Shown: positions 33,374-41,178, numbered from the stretch's first letter. The stretch is 64,000 nucleotides of DNA from CAZYTM01 sp964649725 (GCA_964649725.1 CAZYTM010000012.1:1-64000); one strand, 5' to 3'. Numbers and translations are program-made. The notes: a model not told the origin generated them from the sequence alone.

Positions 33374-34119
33374 CCTGCGGCCGGAGAGTTCTCAGCGGCA
33401 TGGAGGGCCGCGCCGACGATACCGGCATGGTTTAGCAGGGTCGCCGGCACCACCCTGGTGCCTATTTCCAGATAGGGGGAGAAGAGTTTGAAGCGGTTGC
33501 TGTAGCCACCGCCGATGATGAAGAGGTCGGGCCAGATGAGCCGTTCCAGGGTATGCAGGTAACGGTTGAAGCGCCGCCCCCAGCGGGGCCAGGGGAGCTG
33601 CTGCTCTTTGCGCGCCGCAGCCGAGGCATAATGCTCGGCTATCACCCCTTTCACCTTGATATGGCCGAATTCGGTATTGGGGAGGAGCTTGCCATCGAGG
33701 AAGATCGCTGTGCCGAGCCCGGTGCCGACCGTGATCATCACCACCGTCCCCAGCTCCCCCTGACCGGCGCCGAAGCGCATCTCGGCCAGACCGGCAGCAT
33801 CGGCGTCGTTAAGCGCCAGCACCGGCTGGCCGACCACGCTGCTAAAGAGCGCTGCCACATCGAGACCGAGCCACTCCCTGTCGATATTGGCCGCGGTACA
33901 GGCGACCCCGCCGCGGAGCGCTGCCGGGAAACCGCAGCCGATAGCTCCTTGCCAGTCAAAATGATTGACCAGCTGCGCCACTATCCGGGCCACACCCTGC
34001 GGAGTAGCAGGCTGCGGGGTCTTGAGCCGGTGCCGCTCTGATACCAACTCGCCGGTCACCGTATCGACCAGCGCCCCCTTGATACCCGAACCGCCGACAT
34101 CTATGCCGAGTAGCTGCAT
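33364..34119 (-). CDS. ppgK: Polyphosphate glucokinase (ROK family)
   Basis: A 251-residue ROK-type sugar kinase. I chose ATG 34119 (MQLLGIDVGGSGIKGALVD), with GGGAGAGG upstream. The longer frame to 34239 is not coding-like. LNDADAAGLAEMRFGAG carries the catalytic aspartate, and MITVGTGLGTAIFLDGKLLPNTEFGH and DLFIIGGGYSNRF match polyphosphate-dependent glucokinases. Such enzymes phosphorylate glucose with polyphosphate or ATP. It overlaps the MFS gene, and so may handle an imported sugar, but that is inference. Confidence 0.87.
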   Translation of the reverse strand: MQLLGIDVGGSGIKGALVDTVTGELVSERHRLKTPQPATPQGVARIVAQLVNHFDWQGAIGCGFPAALRGGVACTAANIDREWLGLDVAALFSSVVGQPVLALNDADAAGLAEMRFGAGQGELGTVVMITVGTGLGTAIFLDGKLLPNTEFGHIKVKGVIAEHYASAAARKEQQLPWPRWGRRFNRYLHTLERLIWPDLFIIGGGYSNRFKLFSPYLEIGTRVVPATLLNHAGIVGAALHAAENSPAAGCK

Positions 34120-34332
34120 AATACCTCTCCCTGAAAATGGCTCACCTGGCTCTACCGGATGACAATCCCGGCCAGAGCGCAATGCTGCGTCACGGCGAGC
34201 CGCTGCAGCTGTTCCACTTGCTCCGTGGCGATTGAGCAATAATACAGGGAAATAGCTGTAGTGACAAGTTTAACCTTGATACAAAAACGGAGAGGAGCGA
34301 AGCAGGACAGGGTGAAGGACCTTTTCAGACGA

Positions 34333-34872
34333 CTACATATCGCGGCTGATCTTTCCGCTTTCGATGTCGAACGTGGCACCTGAATCGGGACCGCGCAACA
34401 CCCGATACCTGAAGACCGGCTTCCCCTGCTCTATCTCATAGGTAAGTCGCCGGTAAGCATCGCCATTCTCCGAAGACGCTCCCAAGACGTCGGGGATTTT
34501 TGCAATGTACCGCGGGACGAGGAGCTCAAGACTCTTCGGGTATTCCCCTTTGTCCTCCTTGTATTTGATGATGAGCGGCCTCAGCTCGCGCATCTTTATC
34601 TCCCGTTCCTGGGTCAGATCAGCTAAGCCATGGTCACTCATCCTGAAGGCCGAAAAGAGCAGAGCGAATCCGACTGCAGCGATCATGAGCGGCTGCAGTT
34701 CCCGCGGACTTTTCAGCTTCACCGCTTTTATGACCGCTTTCAAGGCGACTGTCAGAAACAACAGTATTGCAGGGAGACTTAAGACCATGGTCGCAAATGT
34801 ATCAAGAGCATAGGCTGACCAAAGGGAGAGGCAGAGCAGAACAGTTGCAGCGATAATAGTTTTTTTGGGCAT
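34333..34872 (-). CDS. Putative membrane protein in a cassette-like position
   Basis: A 179-residue protein. It has an N-terminal hydrophobic segment and two transmembrane helices (about 5-22 and 27-48), then a soluble C-terminal half (ELRPLIIKYKEDKGEYPKSLELLVPRYIAKIP, RYRVLRGPDSGATFDIESGK). Its ATG lies 9 bp after the GTTGGAT end of the attC-like site at 34881-34949, as expected for an integron cassette gene. No attC was found after its stop. Its function is unknown and it is somewhat AT-richer than the flanking core. Confidence 0.65.
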   Translation of the reverse strand: MPKKTIIAATVLLCLSLWSAYALDTFATMVLSLPAILLFLTVALKAVIKAVKLKSPRELQPLMIAAVGFALLFSAFRMSDHGLADLTQEREIKMRELRPLIIKYKEDKGEYPKSLELLVPRYIAKIPDVLGASSENGDAYRRLTYEIEQGKPVFRYRVLRGPDSGATFDIESGKISRDM

Positions 34873-34880
34873 ATCGGGTT

Positions 34881-34949
34881 ATCCAACGTCGGGGCTGCGG
34901 CGCACCGGCGGAGCGTAGCGGAGACCGCGTGCCGCCGCCCTTGTTAGGA
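34881..34949 (-). repeat. attC-like site (integron recombination site)
   Basis: On the minus strand the site begins with TCCTAAC (one base off the RYYYAAC core) and ends with GTTGGAT, a perfect match to GTTRRRY. Between them, GGGCGGCGGCAC pairs with GTGCGCCGCAGCCC with bulges. The inner GCGG/CCGC arms pair too. This imperfect folded hairpin of 69 bp is the attC form. The next gene starts 9 bp later and the previous gene stops 12 bp before. Confidence 0.65.
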
Positions 34950-34960
34950 TTCTCTCAAAA

Positions 34961-35536
34961 TTATGGTTTGTCGATTTTCCATTTGCCATTTTCTTTGTAA
35001 AATATAACTGGATAGGCAACCGACTCCATTTTTCCCTTCACATTTTCTTCTCTGACTATAATGCAACTAGCAGTATCTTCATCCCACAAGTCTCTGAGCT
35101 TCAGTGTGCCTCTATCTGCTGAAAAACTACGAAGATTTTTAATGCTTCCAAAAAGCTTCCTTGCATAATCTCTGTGCTGCCATCTTATATACTCTGCAGC
35201 AGCGTTTGCATCTTTACGAAAAAAAGCATCATTATATGCATTCCAAACGTCACGTAATTCTTGTTCGACACCAGCGTCATAATGAACACTATCTTGTATC
35301 TTCTCTTTTTGATTAGCAGCCGTAATTTCCCGTGAAGATGGCTTCTCCTCTGTCTGCGAAGCTGATGAAGCGTCGTTTCGCTTGATTACACCTTTTTTTG
35401 GAATGCTTGCAGCATTATCAGTAAAATGCACAACTCCGTTGTCATCAGTCCATTGATACGTTTCGGCGAATGCCAGGAGAGACAAGGCATTACATGCCAG
35501 CATAATAACTATCAATATACCTATGGTGTTGTTCAT
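34961..35536 (-). CDS. Secreted DUF4124-domain protein in a cassette-like position
   Basis: A 191-residue protein with a signal peptide (ILIVIMLACNALSLLAFA) and a DUF4124-like segment (ETYQWTDDNGVVHFTDNAASIPKK), a small beta domain. A polar linker rich in Ser, Glu and Lys follows, then a C-terminal region with VWNAYNDAFFRKDANAAAEYI. I chose ATG 35536. Its ribosome-binding site (CGGAG) lies at the end of the attC-like core at 35545. The stop lies just before the next attC-like site. Confidence 0.72.
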   Translation of the reverse strand: MNNTIGILIVIMLACNALSLLAFAETYQWTDDNGVVHFTDNAASIPKKGVIKRNDASSASQTEEKPSSREITAANQKEKIQDSVHYDAGVEQELRDVWNAYNDAFFRKDANAAAEYIRWQHRDYARKLFGSIKNLRSFSADRGTLKLRDLWDEDTASCIIVREENVKGKMESVAYPVIFYKENGKWKIDKP

Positions 35537-35544
35537 CAATATTC

Positions 35545-35615
35545 TCCGAACGGCTCGGCGCTTGACCTGCCGGGTGGTCTTATCGCCCGGTCACGGTCTG
35601 AGCGCCTGGTTGGGC
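35545..35615 (-). repeat. attC-like site (second)
   Basis: On the minus strand the site begins GCCCAAC (perfect RYYYAAC) and ends GTTCGGA (related to GTTRRRY). Inside, GGCGCTCAGACC pairs with GGTCAAGCGCC with one bulge, and a CCGGG/CCCGG inner stem follows. It is 71 bp long. It contains the stop codon of the truncated gene at 35580-35852, as cassette genes often do, and it is followed by the next gene after a short spacer. Confidence 0.7.
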
Positions 35616-35852
35616 TGTTTGCAGTGAGACTTTTAGCAGGCTTGAGAAACGCCATATTTTTATCCAGTATATAATCCAGCAAATTACTGCGGGGATTCCT
35701 ACAACTACGATCAAATCAACATAGCGGAACGGAATTAATGCAATGACAATAAGAATGCTTGCGGCAAGGCCTATGGTCTGCCCTGGTGCCTTGTCTGTCT
35801 CTATGCCTCTCTTAATAAATTCATTATGGAGTGACTCCGAACACCCAGGGGG
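35580..35852 (-). pseudogene. C-terminal fragment of a membrane protein, cassette gene remnant
   Basis: An open minus-strand frame with no ATG, bounded upstream by a stop at 35853-35855. It encodes a short polar start, a hydrophobic segment (GLAASILIVIALIPFRYVDL), a second (IVVVGIPAVICWIIYWIKIW) and a tail ending in the attC-like site. The 5' end seems to have been lost where the hairpin at 35849-35897 lies. The remnant has the length and position of a cassette gene. Confidence 0.6.
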
Positions 35853-35897
35853 TCAGACCTACACTTTTCACATTGTCAATTGCGTAGGTCTGACCCC
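35849..35897. repeat. Hairpin with 14-bp inverted arms
   Basis: GGGGTCAGACCTAC (35849-35862) and GTAGGTCTGACCCC (35884-35897) are perfect inverted repeats around a 21-bp loop. It resembles the extragenic hairpins mobilised by REP-associated transposases. It sits at the truncated 5' end of the membrane-protein remnant. Confidence 0.7.
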
Positions 35898-35928
35898 TCT
35901 ATCTTGTTCTAATCCCTATGGGGAGTAT

Positions 35929-36100
35929 GGGGACGGTTCTGCTAATCCCTATTAATTACGGATAAATATCAAACAATTAATTTTTTGCGTGTTTTGTAAC
36001 ACAAAAATGAACTGTATAATGCTGATATATCTACATAAATCAGAACCGTCCCCGATTACTTTTTTATGAACAGTGAGTACCTGACCCCTCAGATTTCTGC
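35929..36100. mobile_element. MITE-like repeat, copy 1
   Basis: A 172-bp repeat that recurs almost exactly at 36486-36658. It starts with GGGGACGGTTCTG, and the exact reverse complement CAGAACCGTCCCC lies at 36041-36053, giving 13-bp terminal inverted repeats around a 99-bp AT-rich core. About 47 bp outside the second inverted repeat (CAGTGAGTACCTGACCCCTC and more) are also repeated. No transposase is encoded, so it would be moved in trans. The end of the lipoprotein gene (36106) is 6 bp away. Confidence 0.7.
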
Positions 36101-36105
36101 CGATA

Positions 36106-36423
36106 TCAATAACGCTTAACGGTACCATCACTATAAACTCGCACACAACCGCTTTTCCCAGGGGGAATATATTTTCCGTTTATATTTATTCCACCACCAC
36201 CACAAACTTCAGTTGTAACATCACCGCCATCTGCATTAGATTGAGCTTCTTCCAGATCATCATTACATGATTCCAGCTCTGATTGAAGGTCTTGTATTTT
36301 ACTTTCAGCTCTAACTGAAGCAGCTTCATAACCAGCACGATAGCCTTCATCAAAACTATTTTTACAACCGATTAGAACAACAACCCCAGAAAGAAATATT
36401 ATTTGTATAAACCTCAAAAGCAT
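36106..36423 (-). CDS. Short putative lipoprotein
   Basis: A 105-residue protein with a lipobox (VVVLIGC, C20) after a hydrophobic N-terminus. A helical stretch (ESKIQDLQSELESCNDDLEEAQSN) that could form a coiled coil follows, then a Gly-rich C-terminal part (CGGGGININGKYIPPGKSGC). There are three mature cysteines besides the lipid-modified one. It is bracketed by two copies of a roughly 172-bp repeat. I do not recognise a family. A GGGAATAATTTT precedes the ATG, which is a weak ribosome-binding site. Confidence 0.6.
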   Translation of the reverse strand: MLLRFIQIIFLSGVVVLIGCKNSFDEGYRAGYEAASVRAESKIQDLQSELESCNDDLEEAQSNADGGDVTTEVCGGGGININGKYIPPGKSGCVRVYSDGTVKRY

Positions 36424-36485
36424 AAAATTATTCCCACTTATCTTTAGCCCTTGCCTCTTCTTTAGTCTGCCATTGGGGTGAGTCT

Positions 36486-36658
36486 GGGGACGGTTCTGCT
36501 AATCCCTATTAATTACGGATAAATATCAAACAATTAATTTTTTGCGAGTTTTGTAACATAAAAATGAACTGTATCATGCTGATATATCTACATAAAATCA
36601 GAACCGTCCACGATAACGTTTTTATGAACAGTGAGTACCTGCCCCCTCAGATTTCTGC
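36486..36658. mobile_element. MITE-like repeat, copy 2
   Basis: The same element as at 35929-36100 with only a few substitutions and single-base indels. One terminal inverted repeat is degenerate (CAGAACCGTCCAC). The two copies are in direct orientation and flank the lipoprotein gene. The HEAT-protein stop at 36687 follows 28 bp later. Confidence 0.7.
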
Positions 36659-36686
36659 ATATTCAAGTCCTGGCCCTTTATCTATT

Positions 36687-38102
36687 CTACGCGCTTTCAC
36701 GGCGATACAACTCGTTATAAGCGATTGAAGTGATATAATCTGTATTTACAATGTAATAATCAGTTCTACCACCGTATTCGTAAATGTTTTCAAAATAAGC
36801 CGAAGTTACAATTTGTTCCATATCAACTATGGCCTTTAGAACAGACTCATCAACATGCTTAATCTCTCGTTCGAGTATAGTTAACATATCTAACAGTGTT
36901 GAACCTGCACCAGTGAAATATTTTGCTTTATCTGAATTAATTGCCACATAAGTATCTATGTTTACGCCACGCTCTGCCAACCTCGAGATTGAGACAGATT
37001 CATTTTGAGCGATTTTCAGTAATGGTAATATTGATCGAGCATCACCAATTACTTTCAAGCATCTAATTGCTGTATTTGGAGAATACGAAAGCATTTCAAT
37101 GAAGTATTGTGTGTCTTCTTGTCTTGCAAATTTTAAGAATGCTTGCTCAAATTTACTTGTGTTATTGTACTCGTCATGAGGAACATTATTTTTAAAATAA
37201 AACAATATGGGTAGAAATGCTTCTGGGTTTCCAATTGATATTAATGTGTCAATTATTTCACGAACAAGAATAGAATTACCGTTTTCACGTTCCAGTATAT
37301 TTAAAAGTGGTCTAACTGCGGCAACTCCGGTTGCCTTTGCTAACGAACAAAAGGCAGTGGCGAAATTGTAATCATCCATAGGATGCTCTTTTTCTATTGT
37401 TTTAAGGAGTGCCGGAAAAGCTTCAACACAATTGAGTTGAGCAAGTGCAGAAGCTGCTGCAGAATATAATTTTTTGTTCTCAAGTGAAGAAATAAAATCA
37501 TCTTTGGCAGCGATGCCATCAATTTCAAGAAGTAAATAAAGTGCCATACCTTGTCCATTCATGCTCCTATCATGCAGTGCATGTCGAAGATAAGGGATTG
37601 AGGCGCGTCCAATAGCTAATATTGCTTTCTTGACAGAATCTGATAGAAGTCCGTACGTATGATCTGCTCCAGGACTGTCTAAAATATCCAATAGTACGTT
37701 TATAGACAGTTCATCATGTAATTCAGCTATTTTTTCAATAATCGGTATAGCGATCCGTCGATCAATTATGTTTTCTCGAAGTTGACTTGTTAAGCATTCC
37801 AAAGCATTTAATGTTTTGCCACAATGCGTACATTTAAATAAATCATTGGAGTTTTCCCAAGCATGAAATTTATTACGTACCATACCGCAATTTACGCAAA
37901 CACACCCTTTCCATGAATGATCTTTTACGATGCCACATATTGAACAAGTGCAACCAGATGCATCTTCTTTCCAAGTGTGATCCTGATCCCTTTTAGTACC
38001 ACATTGTTGGCATATACACCCTTGCCAGTTATGGTCAGTACTACGCGTCAGCCCACAATCTTGACATGTACAGCCGTGCCATTTATGGAAAAAAATGCAC
38101 AT
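36687..38102 (-). CDS. Cys-rich repeat plus HEAT-repeat protein
   Basis: A 471-residue protein. The first about 100 residues hold four or five copies of a motif with the form H-x-W-x-G-C-x-C-x-x-C-G (HKWHGCTCQDCG, HNWQGCICQQCG, HSWKGCVCVNCG). These are likely zinc or metal sites. From about residue 105 it is made of helical repeats of HEAT type (SIPYLRHALHDRS, FLPILFYFKNN). The start has a strong GGAGG site. The gene is AT-rich and is the largest in the accessory segment. Its function is unknown. Confidence 0.75.
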   Translation of the reverse strand: MCIFFHKWHGCTCQDCGLTRSTDHNWQGCICQQCGTKRDQDHTWKEDASGCTCSICGIVKDHSWKGCVCVNCGMVRNKFHAWENSNDLFKCTHCGKTLNALECLTSQLRENIIDRRIAIPIIEKIAELHDELSINVLLDILDSPGADHTYGLLSDSVKKAILAIGRASIPYLRHALHDRSMNGQGMALYLLLEIDGIAAKDDFISSLENKKLYSAAASALAQLNCVEAFPALLKTIEKEHPMDDYNFATAFCSLAKATGVAAVRPLLNILERENGNSILVREIIDTLISIGNPEAFLPILFYFKNNVPHDEYNNTSKFEQAFLKFARQEDTQYFIEMLSYSPNTAIRCLKVIGDARSILPLLKIAQNESVSISRLAERGVNIDTYVAINSDKAKYFTGAGSTLLDMLTILEREIKHVDESVLKAIVDMEQIVTSAYFENIYEYGGRTDYYIVNTDYITSIAYNELYRRESA

Positions 38103-38322
38103 AATTCTTTACCTCCAACGCCATATGCATGACCGACGGTTTTTGGGCCGGTCTTGTCTACTATTAGATGCTTTTATGGTTTTGGTCACTTATCCAATAC
38201 ATCTAATACTAGATGAATTTCCAGAAATGATGCAGTGGTAGCCATAGGGGTCAGTCGCTCACTCTTCACTAATGGATAACTGTGAATAATGAGGCTCTGC
38301 CCCCTCCGTCTTGTTCCTAGAC

Positions 38323-38958
38323 TCACATAAATATTGTTCCCAATGGAAGAACACAACTAACAAATTTCGCAACATCTTCTCCGCCCTGTGCTGAATTTGC
38401 ATGGAACATCTTAAATTGACCGGCGTTCATGACAACTACAGTTGCCTCTGCTATGTCAAACTCCAAATCGCCAGGCAGACGCCACTCTCTTTCATGTGTC
38501 CAATCAACAAAGAATTCAGGATTTGACATGTCAAAATTAACAATCCTCCACCACTCATCAGTAGGAAGCATATTCTTTGCTGTTTCCTTATTGTCATAAA
38601 TTACAGGTCGTCCACCTTTTCGATATATGTAAGGCTTTTTAAACATTACTCCACAAGCCTCATATCTGACTTTGTCAGTATTCTTATCTTTTTGTAGTTT
38701 AAGTTCAAAATCGATGTTTTCGCAAATGGAGTAAGGTGGAGCATCTTGGAAGCATACAGCTTGACGGTCTCCTATAATGTATCCTGATTCTGTGGTACTG
38801 CCGATGATTCTTCTCTCTCTCAATATCTTAATAAGAACATCTACCGCAGAGTATGCTTGCCCACATATCGTTGTAGACCGGGTTAAATGTGTAACTTGGC
38901 TTCCGTAATCCGCCCGCGATATGACTCTGTGAGACCAATCAGCTTCAGTGTACGCCAT
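38323..38958 (-). CDS. Hypothetical protein, possible ADP-ribosyltransferase-like or DUF2971/AbiGi-like
   Basis: A 211-residue protein from ATG 38958, preceded by AAGGGAG. The frame extends to a TTG at 38988. THLTRSTTICG and DVLIKILRERRIIGST in the N-terminal half and WTHEREWRLPGDLEF in the C-terminal half recall DUF2971/AbiGi or DarT-like proteins. The catalytic residues of these families cannot be assigned with confidence. It is AT-rich and lies between the HEAT gene and a hairpin-containing gap. Positions 38103-38322 hold no gene that I can support. Confidence 0.5.
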   Translation of the reverse strand: MAYTEADWSHRVISRADYGSQVTHLTRSTTICGQAYSAVDVLIKILRERRIIGSTTESGYIIGDRQAVCFQDAPPYSICENIDFELKLQKDKNTDKVRYEACGVMFKKPYIYRKGGRPVIYDNKETAKNMLPTDEWWRIVNFDMSNPEFFVDWTHEREWRLPGDLEFDIAEATVVVMNAGQFKMFHANSAQGGEDVAKFVSCVLPLGTIFM

Positions 38959-39056
38959 GACAATTTTAACTCCCTTCAATTTGCTCAACTTGTAATTGAG
39001 CAGTTAGGAAAGCATCTCATATGGGATACTTTATCTTATATGAGGGAAAATTGGGG

Positions 39057-39103
39057 ACACTCCCCAGTTTTTCCAATATGCCATTCAATAAAATGGGGAG
39101 TGT
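39057..39103. repeat. Hairpin with 10-bp inverted arms in a gene-poor gap
   Basis: ACACTCCCCA (39057-39066) and TGGGGAGTGT (39094-39103) pair around a 27-bp loop, with GGGGAC just to the left. The rest of 38959-39428 (470 bp) holds a short CTCATAT/ATATGAG pair and a GGTGCAGCACC stem near 39200, but no gene I can support. Confidence 0.6.
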
Positions 39104-39428
39104 ACCTAGTTTACTCCAAAAGGATAAGTTGTTCGATTATATCCGGAGAGGCTTCCAGATTGACTAGATTCCGCCCCACGCAAAAGACCGCCCAACGGTG
39201 CAGCACCGTAAAAAGCGGCCTTATGAGTCATCCCCTCTTCCCATGACATCCTTTCCTGAAAAGATATTAACGAAATGTACTGATAATCAACATAAGCGTC
39301 AAGCAAATCCTTTATTCCGGGTCAAGAACGGTTCTCATTTCTGCATGCATTAGCAGAGAGTTGTCAGCCAATTGCAGCTGCAACAATTTGATGTTGAAAT
39401 ATCCCCTGCATGGGTATATTATTCTGTC

Positions 39429-39704
39429 ATGACATGGACCGTCACTTTTACCGGTAAAGCATTGAAGCAAAAGAACAAGCTCCCGAAGAGGATAAGCGAG
39501 ATACTCTTTCGACTTGCCCTGGATATCGAAGCTTCCGGCCCGGTAAGAGGAGACTGGCCTAACTACTCCAGACTGAGCAATAACCGGCATCACTGCCATC
39601 TGAAAAAAGGTCATCCTACCTATGTTGCGGTTTGGGTTGAAAAGCGCGAGAGAGTCATTGTGGAGATAATTTATGCGGGTACACACGAAAAAGCACCCTA
39701 CTAA
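39429..39704 (+). CDS. RelE-like toxin
   Basis: A 91-residue protein from ATG 39429 (MTWTVTFTGKALKQKNKLPKRISEIL). SGPVRGDWPNYSRLSNNRHHCHLKKG and the C-terminal VAVWVEKRERVIVEIIYAGTHEKAPY are typical of RelE/HigB-fold mRNA interferases. The gene order is toxin first, with the antitoxin overlapping by 32 bp. No obvious ribosome-binding site lies before this ATG, and the frame extends upstream to 39372. Confidence 0.82.
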   Translation: MTWTVTFTGKALKQKNKLPKRISEILFRLALDIEASGPVRGDWPNYSRLSNNRHHCHLKKGHPTYVAVWVEKRERVIVEIIYAGTHEKAPY

Positions 39705-40023
39705 CGAACTGGTGAATGTCACTTTGCGTGTTCATAGAAACAACATCCATCTGCTGCAGCGGTATGCGGAAATCCTCGAAAGAGTTGAAGAGCGTTCCCA
39801 TACGGTTGCGGAAGTCTTCCCCGAGTATATCGGCAGGGAACAGCAGATAGCCTTGAGGGCCTACCGCAACAGGGAAAGACTGACCCAGAAACAGCTATCG
39901 GCATTGACCGGCATTCCCCAGCACCACCTAAGCGAGATGGAGAACGGCAAGCGGACCATCGGCAAGGAACGGGCGAAGAAGTTAGCCGAAGCGCTGCATT
40001 GCGACTACCGCCGGCTGCTGTAA
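39673..40023 (+). CDS. HTH antitoxin paired with the RelE-like toxin
   Basis: A 116-residue protein with an XRE-type helix-turn-helix in its C-terminal half (LTQKQLSALTGIPQHHLSEMENGKRTIG, about 80-107). The N-terminal half is a helical toxin-binding region. The ATG lies inside the toxin gene, with GGAG eleven bases upstream. A strong terminator follows at 40098-40128. It probably represses its own operon. Confidence 0.82.
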   Translation: MRVHTKKHPTNELVNVTLRVHRNNIHLLQRYAEILERVEERSHTVAEVFPEYIGREQQIALRAYRNRERLTQKQLSALTGIPQHHLSEMENGKRTIGKERAKKLAEALHCDYRRLL

Positions 40024-40097
40024 GGGTATTGCGGCGATGCAATATATGATTCCAAAGCAGGCTGCCCGGGAAAGGGTGATATTTTACTCAAACAATT

Positions 40098-40128
40098 AAA
40101 GGCCTGCAGCGATCAGCTGCAGGCCTTT
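40098..40128. terminator. Strong bidirectional terminator
   Basis: AAAGGCCTGCAG and CTGCAGGCCTTT form a perfect 12-bp stem around a 7-nt loop, with T-runs on the + side and A/T-rich flank on the other. It ends the toxin-antitoxin operon on the plus strand and probably also the tRNA-Arg transcript on the minus strand. Confidence 0.88.
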
Positions 40129-40134
40129 TTTTAT

Positions 40135-40211
40135 TGGCACGCCCGGAGAGATTCGAACTCCCGACACCCAGGTTCGAAGCCTGGTGCTCTATCCAGCTGA
40201 GCTACGGGCGC
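40135..40211 (-). tRNA. tRNA-Arg(UCG)
   Basis: A 77-nt tRNA with an encoded CCA end. The acceptor stem GCGCCCG pairs with CGGGCGT, the D-loop contains AGCTGGATAGAGC, the anticodon stem is CCAGG/CCTGG with loop CTTCGAA, giving anticodon TCG, and the T-arm contains GGAGTTCGAATCTC. Its 3' end faces the accessory segment at 34.3-40.1 kb. Confidence 0.96.
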
Positions 40212-40220
40212 AGAGGAGCG

Positions 40221-40922
40221 TTATGGCGCTGTCACATAGTGGAAGATGGTCTCGGCGATCTTCTCCGCGCTGTTCTTGCCGTTGTTGAAGACCAGATGAT
40301 AGAGGTTCATATCCTTGACATCGCGGTTCAGGAAATCCTTGACGAAATCGTCACGCTGGTGCTGTTTCCTGGCGATCATCTTCTCTGCCTCTTCGGCAGA
40401 CATGTTGAGCCGCTTGGCGATCGAGCGGACCTTGAAGCTCTGCGGAGCTATCAGGCGGAAGTGATAGCAGTTCTCCATCTGCTGGGCCAGGATGGCACTA
40501 CCGCGGCCGACCAGGATGACATTGCCGCTGGTGGCCAGCGCCGTTATCTGCTTGCAGAGCAGTTTATAATGGTCCTTGTCGCTCTTCCAGCGGGGGGAGA
40601 AGGTGGAGATCATGTCGTCGAGGAAGCTGTTCTTCTCGCCGAGATTTTTCAACAGCTCCTCGGAGAGCTGGTGGTTCTTCGCCACCTCTTCCAGGAGCGC
40701 CTTGTCCATCACCTGCCAGGGCTTGCCGCTCTTCTTCTCCAGCTTCTCTTTCAGTATCGAGGTGACAGGGAACGCCTCGCAGCCGAACTCCCTGGAGATG
40801 GTGATGGTCGGCAGCGGTTTCTCCTGCTCCGTAATGGAATATCCGCTCAGGTTCCTCCGACTCACCTCGATCAGCGAGGCCAGACGGTTCTCGATCGAAG
40901 GGACCAGTAATTTTTCTGACAT
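40221..40922 (-). CDS. Cytidylate kinase-like protein (AAK/CMPK-like family)
   Basis: A 233-residue protein of the cytidylate-kinase-like group (LPTITISREFGCEAFPVTSIL, WQVMDKALLEEVAKNHQLSE, NVILVGRGSAILAQQ, FRLIAPQSFKVRSIAKRL). It differs from the true cmk at 7478-8167 in that the canonical Gly-rich P-loop with GKST is not visible. Substrate and activity are therefore uncertain. It begins 10 bp from tRNA-Arg and has its own upstream gap. Confidence 0.75.
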   Translation of the reverse strand: MSEKLLVPSIENRLASLIEVSRRNLSGYSITEQEKPLPTITISREFGCEAFPVTSILKEKLEKKSGKPWQVMDKALLEEVAKNHQLSEELLKNLGEKNSFLDDMISTFSPRWKSDKDHYKLLCKQITALATSGNVILVGRGSAILAQQMENCYHFRLIAPQSFKVRSIAKRLNMSAEEAEKMIARKQHQRDDFVKDFLNRDVKDMNLYHLVFNNGKNSAEKIAETIFHYVTAP

Positions 40923-41178
40923 GGGAAGCCTCCTTTATCTGCCGGTCAATACGGCAGCTGAACATCAAGATATGACCTGGAGCTGTCAAGGCTCTGCTTG
41001 AGCGGACAGACTCATAGTCCTTTATATAACACGCTTTGTCCGGTTGGGCAAACTGGAATTGGCTTTAGTCAGGGATTTCAACAGCTTCTGTCTGACGAGG
41101 AGAGCTTTTCATCTGCACAGCCCGGCTACCTGCTTCCCTGCAGGCAGCCAGTAAATCTCATCTTCTTTGGCCGGCAGG

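Noticed and set aside
38887..39246. 119-residue plus-strand open frame
   Set aside because: It crosses the start of the gene at 38323-38958 and a hairpin, has no ribosome-binding site, and no recognisable motif.
39106..39306. 66-residue minus-strand open frame
   Set aside because: It overlaps repeat-like DNA with a GGTGCAGCACC stem and shows no coding features.
40923..41178. Possible c-di-GMP riboswitch or leader
   Set aside because: A GGGCAAACTGG stretch was noticed, but the conserved GEMM core and its paired stems are not present.
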